DNA from: Jaltomata sinuosa
Lineage: Eukaryota > Streptophyta > Magnoliopsida > Solanales > Solanaceae
NCBI GenBank assembly: GCA_003996215.1
Contig: QJPP01001421.1
Coordinates: forward strand, 480,976 to 544,975
Direction: 5' to 3'
Length of the DNA stretch: 64,000 nucleotides
In this document: positions 10,809 through 21,850 of the stretch, piece after piece
Numbering within the stretch: position 1 is the first letter of the stretch
How the letters are laid out: every line of letters starts with the position of its first letter
Made by a program: the position numbers and the translations under genes
The notes under the pieces: model-generated
Database searches by the model: none
Told to the model about the DNA's origin: nothing
What the model saw: only the letters and a program-made list of their open reading frames with translations

Positions 10809-12992
10809 TGATAACGCTCAAACGTACTCTCTGAAGATGGAGGTATCAATGATCATTAAGAAAAACATATTTATATTCCCGATGGGAGTCAAGGTCGATC
10901 CCACAGAGAACAATGTAATCATGATTGATCTAATATAGAATAAAAGCAGCTTATGGAATTTCAAAGAGCAAAAAGGGAAAAGATATCGATAGGGGGGTTT
11001 ATGAACTAAAACAAAGGATAAAAGACAATCTAATAAGAGATAGATTTGATCAATGGCTTTCACCTTGCTTTCACCAAACAAGGACAACAAGGAAGAATTG
11101 GGAATGGGAATTCAATTCACAAGACTTGCACCCAATTAACACGTAGGTAGTCTTGGTTAAAGGTATGCCTAACAATCTCTCAACAAATTAAGCATATATC
11201 TCGTGTATTCTCTCGAATCACCACGAGTGAGCAATAACCAACCAGATCAACTTGGGTGAGTTGGCTATCTCTAGCTCCAACTCTTAGATAGGGGTTTCGA
11301 GCGAATTGAGATATTCCTAGCCTCAATCTAGAGTGGAATCTAGAATCTCCATTATTGAACCTTACCGAATTAAAGAACTCCTCTATCAAGCAAGAACCCA
11401 ATTAAAATGTTAAGTCAATTTTTACAACCATTAACTATAAATTCAAGCATGGAGGATTCAATAGACACACATAATTAAGAAAGAGCAAATACAAAACATG
11501 AATTCAATACCCAAACAAGTATTATCTCTAATACTAAACCCAAATCTCAATTCAAAAATTACACCTACAAATTAGCAATTAAGAACAAGAGTTGAAGAAT
11601 GGAAACTAAAGATTTTACAATAAAGAGCATCCAAATCTTCACTCATATGGTGTTGGTTAATGAACTTGCTCTCCAAGCATGTCAAGAGTTGTGAAATTTT
11701 GCCAAAGATAGATTCCAAAATGGTTGAGAGGTATTTTATGTGTAATGGGGTTTTCAAAAGTGTGAAATGACCAATTTGGGCCTGGCTGAGCCCATTTTTC
11801 ACAATTGTGGAAGAAGCTCCACAATTGCGGTATTCCAATTAATGAACAGACACCGAAATTGCGGTCTTGTGGCTACATTTGCGGTCTGTTGACTTATGTT
11901 GACTTTTGCATTTGCGGTCCTTTGGCCACATTTGAGGAATCTGAGGCTTGTTCCTCTCTTTAGCTCATTTTTAGCTTCTTTTGTCCAAATTGCTTCATAG
12001 TCTTTTCATGAAAAATAATCACCTGAAATAGATCAAAACAAGCTATAAGTGGTCTCATATCACCATTAGAGGATACTAAAACCTAAGAAAAGAGATGTAA
12101 AGAAGTGGTAATTTCACCACTTATCATCAGCCCCAACTTAAGCTCTTGCTTGTCCTCAAGCAAATCACAATTCAATTCTCAGGGACTCCAACTACCAAGC
12201 ACAAGGACCATCCAATCATTTTCACACACACTTATCAACTCAAGCACAAAGGATATGATTTCGAGTGGTACTAATAATTAGTCAATCACAAGCAAATTCT
12301 CAACACAACAATCCCCTTAATTTCACAAACCTTTTCAAGAGTTGCAAAAGACTTACAAATATGACCAAGTGACAATAACCAATCCTCAAGAAGTGACTTA
12401 AGACCACAAGTTAACCAATCATGCTCATTTGATTCCTTTTCAGAAAGTAACAAACACCACTATCTTAGTTCACATGACCTCAGAAGAAAGAAAGTCCCAA
12501 AAAACTCTATTTACAATGATAAAGCACAGGATAAATGCACAACACTCAGACTCAAAAAGAACTTCAAGGACGAACAAGTATCAAACCATAAGATTGCCCT
12601 TATTTACATTCGCCACTAGCTAAAAAACCATCGGTCAGAGATCTCAAAGGACTTTTCTAAACTTGTAATGTAGGCTCAGGGAAGGTTAGGATATGCATTT
12701 GGATTCAACTGACTGCATCCTCCTCGAACTACACACAACTTTTTCAATTTGAAACCAAAGCCATTTCTTTTCATTTTAATTAAATACAAGACACCATTTT
12801 ACTCATTTCAATTGGGGCCAAAATTTTATCAATTTGTTCACCTTGGAGGATTTATTTCTTTTGTTTCCTTTCCTCTTTTCCTTTCATTATTGCATTCTTT
12901 TTCAAATTCTTTCTTCTTTTTGACAATTCCTTTTAGATTCAATCCACAAACCAATATTACTCACTTGCCACTCCTCCAAGGTACTTCTTCAT
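10809..12992 (-). mobile_element. LTR A of the Athila-like unit (3' LTR)
   Basis: This is a 2.2 kb block starting TGATAACGCTCAAACG. It matches 16686-19042 in order: the ACGCTCAAA..CTCTC start, the TCTCTAGCT..CTTAGA block near 11270 and 17104, CTTGCTTGTCCTCAAGCAA at 12148 against the same phrase near 18144, ACCATAAG.TTGCCCTT near 12582 and 18649, and the C-run end. On the minus strand the purine run GGGGG at 12993-12998 precedes it, as a polypurine tract should. The short ORFs within are not credible genes. Confidence 0.7.
11800..11945 (-). repeat. Reiterated TTGCGG words in LTR A
   Basis: AATTGCGG, AAATTGCGGTC, CATTTGCGGTC and again CATTTGCGGTC occur within 150 bases, together with the palindrome CACAATTGTG. 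The same words recur in this unit's interior near 15365-15490 and 16080-16225. Confidence 0.7.
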
Positions 12993-13972
12993 AACCCCCA
13001 ACTTAGGCTTTTAGCCTCGATTTCACACATGTAGAGTTCAAGGAGGGACAGGTTCAAAAGAGGGACCAAAATGGTTTGAGGCTTGTACCAAGGTTGTCAA
13101 AAAAGAGGTATTATGCTCAAGAAGGGTGACTAGTGATACAATTTGAGTGCAATGGTGGGATTTAAAGGCTTAGTAATCTTCAACAATCACAAAGAAGGCC
13201 TAAGATAATTTCTCCAACCAACACAATTAAGACTAGAATTGGAATGACTAACCAGGAAATTTCTAGATGACACAAGCAAGTACGAAGATTATTCAACAAA
13301 ACTCACCACACATGGCATGCTAACTATTCAAGACGAATCAATTTTTCTTCCTAAACAAGGAAAAATAGAGCTACATTTTGCATCTATGTAATCATTAATT
13401 GGTCAAAAGTCACAAAAAGATTAAAGGCATTGTCACAAATATCATTCTTTGCTTTCCAACTATGTCACAAATTTTTTGGAGGGGTATGCTCAATTTAGCT
13501 CAATTCACATGCAAGACTAAATCTATCAGTACCAATCAAATCATTATCCAAATTATCTCAAAAGATGACGATTTTCCCTTAAGAATGACATCACTCAATC
13601 TATCATAGAGCCAAATTATCTATCTAAATTGATATGGATACTCAGACTTCACCAACGTACACACCCCAACACATAAGCAATTTCATAGAGCCTAACAGGT
13701 ACTCAGACTTCCCCTGGCTTCAAACACCAAACAAAGCTACTATATAAAAGAAAATAAAGAAGCTAGTAAGGAAATAAAACTAACGACTATTCTAACAAGG
13801 TTCCAATAACACACGACCCAACACGGGTGAAAACAAAATATCCAAAATAGAACATGAGTCTAAACAAGCATAATTAACATCCAAATGCCTACCCCCAACT
13901 AAGCATTTTGCAATGTCCCCAATTCAACTAAAAAATAAGGTAAAATGGTGGGAGAAGCTCCCTGAAACTGTA
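12993..13972 (-). other. Non-coding 3' interior of Athila-like unit A
   Basis: This runs from the polypurine-like C-run (plus strand CCCCCAACTTAGG) to the end of the ORF. It aligns with 19043-19980 of unit B (TTCTAGATGACAC.. near 13261 and 19330; CACCACACA.GGCAT near 13307 and 19378). It holds a conserved block CCCTTAAGAATGACATCAC at 13576-13594 and two copies of TACTCAGACTTC. No coding function was seen. Confidence 0.65.
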
Positions 13973-15246
13973 TTAGGCACTGTCATCACTCTCGGTGTCC
14001 TCATCATCATCTCCATGATCATCAGTATCCTCTTCAGACAACTGTGCTGGAGCATCACCCTCATCACTCCTCCTAGAAGAAGGAAGTGGCTCTCTGGGTT
14101 TCATCACCTTCCAGAATCCTTTAACCCCCTTCCATATGCGAGTAAATAACTTGTCTCTCTTCCTTTCTCGCTTAAGCATCTTGGTGTGTGAGTCATAAAG
14201 CTCTCCTTGAGACTTAGCCAAATTAGTGTATTCTCTCTCCAGTTTAGCAAGATGGGCTCCCTGTTTCTTTTGATCATCAAGATATTTGTCAAAAGATTTC
14301 TGTGTCACAACTGAAACAGGCCCCTTTAATGAATCAATGGGCCCTTGAGGAATGCCACTCACAATCTGTCGGATGTGCTTTAGTTCTTCTGTCATTACCT
14401 CAACTGGGCCCATTGATTTTGAACTACCAATAATGGTTTGAGACAGTGTTTCTGTATCGATCTTTCTCTTTTTGCTCTTGCAAACTGTCCCTTCTCCACG
14501 CTTTTTCAATGGAAAGATATGTCTTGCTAGCTCAACCCAGTTGTCAGTCAGGTACTCATCTACTTCAGCTCTTCTACACAGTTTGTTAATGAGAGATGGG
14601 AACATGAGAGTTAGGCTATCTTGCATCAAAAACTCATTGAGTTCGCAAATGATCATATGACCAACATTCATAGGAATGTCATCAAGGATGCAAGAAATCA
14701 TTTGAGCCCTCAGTACTGGTATATCATACACATTCCCATATGGAGAGACTCGGCTACAGATGATTAATAGCCAGTTCTTTGCTTCAGCTGTGAATTCCTT
14801 GGAAGTGATGCCTCTTTTTGTGAGAGCCCATGGTACACTCTTGTCCGGACAAAACTTGGAAACTAACCATGTGCCTGGTGCACAATATTTTGCTTTGAAC
14901 GATTATGATCTTGCAATTGGTTGACCCCATTGATCATTGATGCTGAAGAATTAACTATTTTGCCTCTTATTCTGATAACCGGGGTTGACATTTTCACAAC
15001 TTTGAGGTTTGCATAGAACTCTCGGACCCATTGCTTATTAGCCTTGCAAGGCTCAGGGGAAAAGCACATCCAACCTATGATCTCCAATCTATGATAGAAT
15101 TCAGATCACATTCAGGAGTCATGAATCGAACTTGATCAAACTCCTCATCATTGAGTAGGTCATCTTTTAGGAGTGCATCATTGAGGTTGGCAGCTATGTC
15201 GGCCTTTTGACCTAAAAAGGTTACACATGCATGAACAATTGACATT
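13973..15246 (-). pseudogene. Transposase_32-like ORF of unit A (broken)
   Basis: This is the only protein gene visible in the unit. Read on the minus strand it passes through three frames, with breaks near 15080 and 14880. The middle part (15087-14863) has WVREFYANL and IRIRGKIVNSSAS. The following part (14731 onward) has a helical region with FPSLINKLCRRA. This order resembles the domain called Transposase_32 (putative plant transposon protein), found next to Athila-type Ty3/gypsy elements. The C-terminal third is a coiled-coil-prone stretch (EREYTNLAKSQGELYDSHTK), then basic residues (RERKRDKLFTRIWKGVKGFW), then a strongly acidic tail (EEDTDDHGDDDEDTESDD). The start is uncertain; the Met at 15246 is used. 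The biochemical role is unknown. Confidence 0.6.
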
Positions 15247-16685
15247 ATTAACAAAATACAATGCCTTGTGGTGTATGAGAGACAAAGGAATAAGTTGGAC
15301 AACAATTGGAATGCTCTAGGTAGGTGCAATGATTTTGGGTCCTCAAAAAAAATTTGGTCTCGGGTACCGTAATTGCGGTCGGAGTCCGCAAATGTGAAAA
15401 ACCACTGCAATTGTGGCATTTGGCAGCTCGTCTGGTTCCACAATTGCAGTCAAAGTCTGCAAATGTGGTGGTCCGCAAATGCGAGACTTTGCCACAAAAG
15501 CAGGCCCATCGTCTCCAAAGTTCCCCAATGATGAAAAACTGCTTCAAACACCCCCAAAATAAATCACCAACTCATTTTTTACATGCAAAATCATAAAATA
15601 CTCCACACAAGCATTATCTAATCATGAAAAATTTGCGAATCTAGCCAAGAATTTCATTCGGGCGATTCGTCGAACACCATGTAAACACAAATCAGTACTA
15701 CCCTATGGGGCATGATATGGGTGCTTGGCCATCCCCATATTTACAATCAAAACAACACTCACTCTCAAATCCAACCTCACCCAACTAATAACAAATCAAC
15801 CACAGATTCGAGTTCATCAAGTCATGCAACCTGAGTCCTACAAGTTGAGAGGAACTAAGAAGAAAGAGAAAAGATCTTACATGACTCAAAGAGAGAAGGG
15901 ATTAACTTGTCATACCTTTATTTTTATAGAGGTGAATATATCTTGGTATTGCTCTTGTTAGTGAAGAGAATATAGAAGAGAAAAGGACCTTTTCTTTTGA
16001 GAAAATGAACCAACCTTCGTGCCTTTTAAGTTTTTAATCTTTGCAACTGTCCGGATATCCACTTTTTTGGACAAACAACCGCAAATTTGACTGGATGCAA
16101 ATGCTGCTACATAGATGTAAATTCGGCCATTTTCACATTTTCAAACAAAAGGATTGCAATTTTGGCCACTGCTAATTCGGTCAACAATCGCAAATGCAGA
16201 CTTTTCACTTTTTCGATGAGTTTTCCGCAATTGTGGTATCTACAGCCGGACAACTTCTCTAGATTTTTCAATTTTTTCCCAATTCACTATTTTGTTTTGC
16301 GAAATCGGGTGCAATGGGAACTTTGGGAGGTGCAAAATGCACCAATTTCGCAAAAGCCAAGATTTTTGCCTAAGTTACTGATTCCTTGTGCGATGGCTTG
16401 TGCGAAGGGCACTCTTCTAGGTGTGAAATGCACATTTTTCAGATGTATTTTTTGTGGTTCTCAACACTTGGTTCCTCCTCTCATTCCCTTGAGCTCCTAA
16501 AACAAACAAAAAAGAAAAAAAAGTGAAGTAAAGCATAAAGAAGATTTTTTCAAACAATGAGTTGCCTCCCATCAAGAGCATAATTTAATGTCACGAAGCG
16601 ATGCATGATACGTCACCATTTGGATCTCCATTTGGAGGATTTGAACCTTCAACCCAAACTTGAATCAAAAATTTTGGTGACAATT
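15247..16685 (-). other. Leader and pol-less 5' interior of unit A
   Basis: This lies between the ORF and the neighbouring LTR. It holds repeated CCGCAA/TTGCGG words (15365-15490, 16080-16225). A block at 16311-16500 matches the reverse complement of 23698-23890. A GTTGCCTCCC motif at 16561-16570 is the reverse of the GGGAGGCAAC hairpin that commonly follows integrase in Athila-type elements. No reverse transcriptase, RNase H or integrase can be read, although about 1.4 kb separates the LTR from the ORF. Confidence 0.6.
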
Positions 16686-19042
16686 GATGAACGCTCAAAT
16701 CGTGCTCTCCAATTAGGAGGCCACGATGATTGTGCAGCAAAACAAAATTTATAAACCCAACAGATTTCGGGGTCATACCCAAAGGACTTGATTTAGTCAA
16801 CTAGAGATTGTATGAGTTGATTGGGAAAGTTGTCACTACTAACACAATTCAACAAAAGGCAATAAAACTAAAGATGGGTGTACCAAGTGATTTAGAAGAC
16901 TGGGGGTGCACATCCGATGGGGCGTTTCTTATGGGATAGGGTAATCATCAATTCACTTCTATTCTCGCTATTTGACATAAGTAGAGTTGGTTATAGGTGT
17001 GGAATGTTTATCTCTCGATCAACATCCACATTCCAATGATTTCGGATAGAACACCATTGGTTTGATCAACAATCAACCAACATATTCTTGGGTAGGTCAC
17101 ACTATCTCTAGCTTAGACCCTTAAATGGGAGATTCCTACGATAAGAGCTATTTATAGCCTCAAATCTAGATGGATTTCCATGACCCACTAGAAAATTTCA
17201 CATCCACAACCATGGAATCCTCTCTCAAGCAATCACATAGTCAAGTAAAGTAAACTAATATTTGCAACCATCAATTATGATTAAAACTTGGTGAAATTAC
17301 TAGAACCATGTCAAATAAACAATTATAGAGATGAATTAACAACACCCACACCCATTAGCTAAGCACCCATCATCAATACACCCCTAGACAAGAGAATTTA
17401 GCCACTCATAGTAGGAGAAGAAGAGATACCATCTGGGTAAGTCAAATTTCCATCCATTATAGCTGAATCTCAAGTTCTAGAATCAAATTAGGAACACAAA
17501 TTGTTAACCAAGAGATTTGGATTGAAACCCTCTTCTCAATGGAGGTGGAAAATTCTTCACAAAGCAAAAAACTATCCCTAAGACTTACGCCTGAAGTATT
17601 GTATATACAAATTGAGCCTAAAATGGCCTTTTATATGTTCCCAAGTTGTCAAATAAAATTAGGACAAGTTTGCCCTTCAGGAGGTCTGCGATGCGACATG
17701 CGATTTGCACGTCGCAATGTGCGCGTCGCACACCTGCTTCAACTCAACTACTGACTTCAGCTGAACTTGTGGCTTCGTGCGAAGGTGGTGCATTTCACAT
17801 CACGGGATGTGCGTGTCACACATCGACCGCACTCCCTTGCAGAATCTTCAGCAACTTTAGCAGCTTTATGTGGAGGAGGTGCGAACCGCACCTCGTCTTA
17901 TGCGTGTCACATAACCATCGCATCTTGGTTCAGATTCTTTAGCTTTTCTCAACTCTTCACACTTAGCACCTTTTTGGCTCTTTTTAGGTCCATATCCTTG
18001 TTCTTCATCTTCTATCAAAAGTACCTGCATAGACATCAAGAAAGGCCATAAGAACCTATAAATCAATTCAAAACATAACAATAATTCATGGATATAGGCT
18101 CAATAAGTTGGTAGATTACTGACTTATCTAACCCTCAAACTTGAACTATTGCTTGTCCTCAAGCAAAATACTCACAAGGCAAGGAATGAATTATGCTAAG
18201 GCTCAATCAAGGCACAAAAGACTACTCTACACTAAAAATTTAAGTAAAAGAAACAAACAAAAGACTCAAACAAAGGACTCAACTACTATGCTCATCTCAA
18301 TTTGGTCCACCATAAACTCAAGGCAATTGGTTATTTCAAAACCTTTTTCAAAAGGGCATCATTTCTCATTTAAAATCAAGGGAATTTGCCATTCAAAATA
18401 AGACATTTAAGCTTCTCAAGTCATTGGCATGGACCGTCAAGATTTGCCTCGAGATTCACCACACAACTTGTCTCATTAATTCCCCTCAATTGAAATAGAG
18501 AATCTATGCTTCAATTCGAGTGAATGATGCCACTCACCACAAGAGAGAATCCCACTCACAATCATTCAATTCTCAAGACACGGGATTATACGAGAACCAA
18601 GAAGACTCTCACTCTCTCAAAGAAGTTCAAGTGCATACGCGTTGAACCATAAGCTTGCCCTTCATGTAAATCGCCAATAATGTAGGGTATCCAAGCTTGG
18701 AATCACCAAGTACTTGCGGGTTACGATGTTGGCTAGGTCTAAGGTGAGGATATTATTTGGTTCAAGTGACTACACCTCCCTAATTCTCTTTGTTCTCAAT
18801 TCGAACACCACTCACATTTTTCCATTTCAACTTCACCTTATTCCTCCCTCGCATAACCCAAGATTTCTCCTTTTTAACTCATGATCATTCACACCTTATA
18901 TCACCTTCACTTGGTAGCACCAATTTTTACTTTTCAATTTGCTCATTGGATTGATGTTTTGGAGTAATTTTCAATGTAAAATTAAGGTGCTACCTAGCAC
19001 TTGAAGTGCACTTTTTTTTTTCTCCTCATTTAATCATATGCA
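16686..19042 (-). mobile_element. LTR B, shared between Athila-like units A and B
   Basis: This 2.36 kb block starts TGATGAACGCTCAAATC and ends in CA directly before CCCCCCAAGCTTAGG (minus strand: a G-rich polypurine tract). It is homologous to LTR A. On the minus strand it serves as the 3' LTR of unit B (19043-23450) and, by position, as the 5' LTR of unit A. A second C-run, CCCCCCCCTCAAACTTAGG, follows at about 19081 and looks like a duplicated polypurine tract. No standard primer site is readable at 16685. Confidence 0.68.
17685..17940 (-). repeat. Reiterated GTGCG/CGCAC words in LTR B
   Basis: GCGACATGCG, CACGTCGCA, GTGCGCGTCGCAC, GTGCGAAGG, CGACCGCAC, GTGCGAACCGCACC and related words recur. 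Several are palindromic or can pair with a neighbour. The position matches the TTGCGG word block of LTR A, but the word is different. Confidence 0.7.
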
Positions 19043-20582
19043 CCCCCCAAGCTTAGGCATTTGCCTATGTTGTCTTTTGTCCCCCCCCTCAAACTTAGGA
19101 TTTTAGCCTACATTTCATTTTCAAGCAATTAGGGAGGATGGGTGCCAAGATAGAGGTTCCAAAAAGGTCAAGGTGTTGACAAAGTGCCAAAGAACGGTCA
19201 CAAGCTCAAAGGGGTTCACTAGGATTTGATTTCATTGGGAAGTCATTTGGGTGAAGTGGCTTATAAAAAAGGGCCTAAGGTCATCTTCCAAGCTCGGTGA
19301 CACCTAGAATTTTTCCTTGAATCACATTCGGGGCAAGTTCTAGATGACACTTATTCACAAGAATCAAGGTACAACCTCACCACACAAGGCATCATGCCAC
19401 AAGACTTCATTCATTAGTCCCACAATCAATTGGGGCAAATGACTTTTGACAAGCTATTCCGAGTTTATTACACACTCGTTTGTGAGTCAATCAAGCCAAA
19501 GCGAGAGTGTGCAAGTCATAAAGAGAGAATTCTTTTCCTCAAAAATTCATTTCCTTTCTTCCTTTCATTTTAAAAAATAAATTGCCATGAATTTTTTTCG
19601 GTGGGTCCATTTCGAGACAAGCACTTACGGACTCAATTCTAAACTAAAACTTGGCATTTTCCCTTAAGAAAGTCGCCTCTCATTCTATCATAGGGACACA
19701 CCAACCCGGTTTGACACACAAAACAAAAGAAAAGAAAAAGAAAATAATCAAAACCTTTGCTCCTTGGGAAAGAACCGTTGTATTCAGAAAACCCTCAGAG
19801 TTTATTTCTACACTACTATTAACAAGGTGAAAACCGAATTTGCGCTCATAATTTCATTCAAGAACAAGCCTTGGCGTAGGCATTTAGCGCATTTGCAAGG
19901 CACGGGTAGTGGAACAATAGGGCATGTAAGACCAACCCGGCATACACTCAATAAGATTCAAGCCCGGCGAGGGCACATATAAGCTCAATGTAAAGTAGAA
20001 ACATAATCTAAAACAAAATATAGTTCAACAACAAGCATCATGATGCCAATAGTTACAGACTCTCCCAAACTTAAAACAAGCATAGCCCACGATGCACAAA
20101 AAGATAGCCAAATAAGAATGAGTGCCAAAAACTCCATGAGTAGGCTAATGACGATGACAATGCCTTCGTGAATAAAATTGATAAGGTCATTGAGATGTCG
20201 GTGGTGCTTGTGGTGCCGATGGTGGTATGTAAGCATGTGCGGGATCTAACAAAAATCCTTCCAGCGGAGGAATCGATGGGTCCTACCGGACCTAAAGTCG
20301 ACCCGAGGGCTCCACAAACCACCTGTCCTCACAAGTCATCAGCTCGTGATACGAGAATCATTTTTCCTAAAGTCCCTATTTCCTCTCATATGGCATTGGA
20401 GGTGCTGGCTGATGGTGGACGACCGGCGTTGTATTTTCTGGAGTAATCTTTACTAGTGTCCCATTCTCTTGCATCTCAGAAATGTCTTCTTTATCAGCCC
20501 GGTCCTAACTGGTGCACCAATCATCAGGAGGGCTAGCACATCGAGGAAGAGAGTTTGATCTTGGGGCCGGTAGGTTAAGATC
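19043..20582 (-). other. Non-coding 3' interior of unit B
   Basis: Homologous to 12993-13972 of unit A. It carries the CCCTTAAGAA block at 19671. Poly-T and C-runs near 19005-19090 make it low in complexity. No gene was supported. Confidence 0.6.
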
Positions 20583-21850
20583 CTAATTTGGTTCAACATG
20601 CTGGATCATTTGCGAGAACCTCTCAACCTCTGTTTCCATAGTTTCCACTCTAGCACATAGCTTTCTTACACTTGACACAACCGATTCTAGGGCTAACTTG
20701 ATTGCCAATTGAATCAAAGCTGGGATTTCTCTGGCCAATGTATGCAAAGATCCCTCATTTTTGTTAGTAAGCTGAGCAAGCTTGAGTAAATCACCTGAAT
20801 GAGTGGCTCCTGATGCTCCATGTACAGTTCTTGAGGCTCCTTGAGATTTGGGTGAATCCTTTCCCTGATCATGCACAATAGGTTTTCCCCGAGGCCTGAG
20901 TGTGGTGGTATCATATATTTGTTTGAGCTGCCTCTTCTTGACGTATGAAGCATCTTTATCGCTCCTTGTGTCTAGGCAAACCATGCATTTAGCTTGATTA
21001 GCCTTATCAAATCCTCGAAATAAGAGGTATCCAGACTGGATACATAGAAGAGTGATGAGTACGGGGAATGCCATAGATGTAGAGTCATGTCGTGCTTTCA
21101 TCTTGAGATGTTCAGTTATGATCTCTCCCTCATTTAACCTGAGGCCTCTCATGATATATGCAAGTAGAATTCCCATCTCCATGGTCACTTTAGTGGTGTG
21201 GCTGGTTGGGTTGAGCCTTGTGCTCACAATGTTGAGCCACATGTGGGCTTCAAATCTGAGATCCGAGCGATAAATCTGCCCCTTTGTGGTGGCCTAAAGG
21301 GGTCTCCTCCTGCAATCACACTAGCAACCCATTTGCATTCCTCATCCTTTCTTGCCACGCATTCCATGAACCTTGATTCGGGGATAGGTTCATCATCCCA
21401 TATTGTAGAATGAATGGCTTTCGGGGTAATGTCCACCTCTTTACCCCGTACCCATACTGACCTGAGGCATGGTGACTTGCTTAGTAAGCCTTTGGTATTT
21501 AGTATGTCAATATGGGCCCGGTATGAATCATAGAATTCCCGTACCAACTCAGGAAAGTAGAGGCCTAGAATTTTGGCAAAATTTTCCCAAGCTCTTAAGC
21601 AAATTTCTTTTGGCATGTTCGAGAATTCCTCTTGGAAGTCATCTATGTTGAACCCCTTTTCTTCCAAGAATGGGCGCTTCCTGAACTTAAGGTAATAGGC
21701 CTCCTTTCCCTTAAGCCCGAAGTGAATCCCTGAATCAACATACTCTGTTTCTTGTGTGGGTATTCCTGCATTTGACGTATGCTTCAGGGCACGTCTCTTT
21801 TGATGGTGCCGGTTGGAGGACATATTTCTTTGAATGGGTGTTAGTAGCAT
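20583..21850 (-). pseudogene. Transposase_32-like ORF of unit B (one frameshift)
   Basis: About 420 codons in two overlapping frames (21850-21224, then 21242-20583), so a single indel near 21235 separates it from being open throughout. The N-terminal half has a basic start (RNMSSNRHHQKRRALKH), then LRAWENFAKILGLYFPELVR and a WVRGKEVDITPKAI strand that parallels IRIRGKIVNSSAS of unit A. After the frameshift, MWLNIVSTRLNPTSHTTKVT and FPVLITLLC match the helical core of the domain. The C-terminus is a predicted amphipathic helix (VRKLCARVETMETEVERF) without the acidic tail of unit A. I assign the Transposase_32-like family by this motif order; the start at 21850 or at the next Met is unresolved. 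The function is unknown. Confidence 0.62.

Noticed and set aside
10880..10905. T-arm-like AGGTCGATCCCACAGAG
   Set aside because: Conserved as part of LTR A/B (GGGGTCATACCCAAAG in B), without other tRNA parts.
15248..15596. Several Cys- and Leu-rich ORFs on both strands
   Set aside because: Come from the TTGCGG/CCGCAA word block upstream of the Transposase_32-like ORF.
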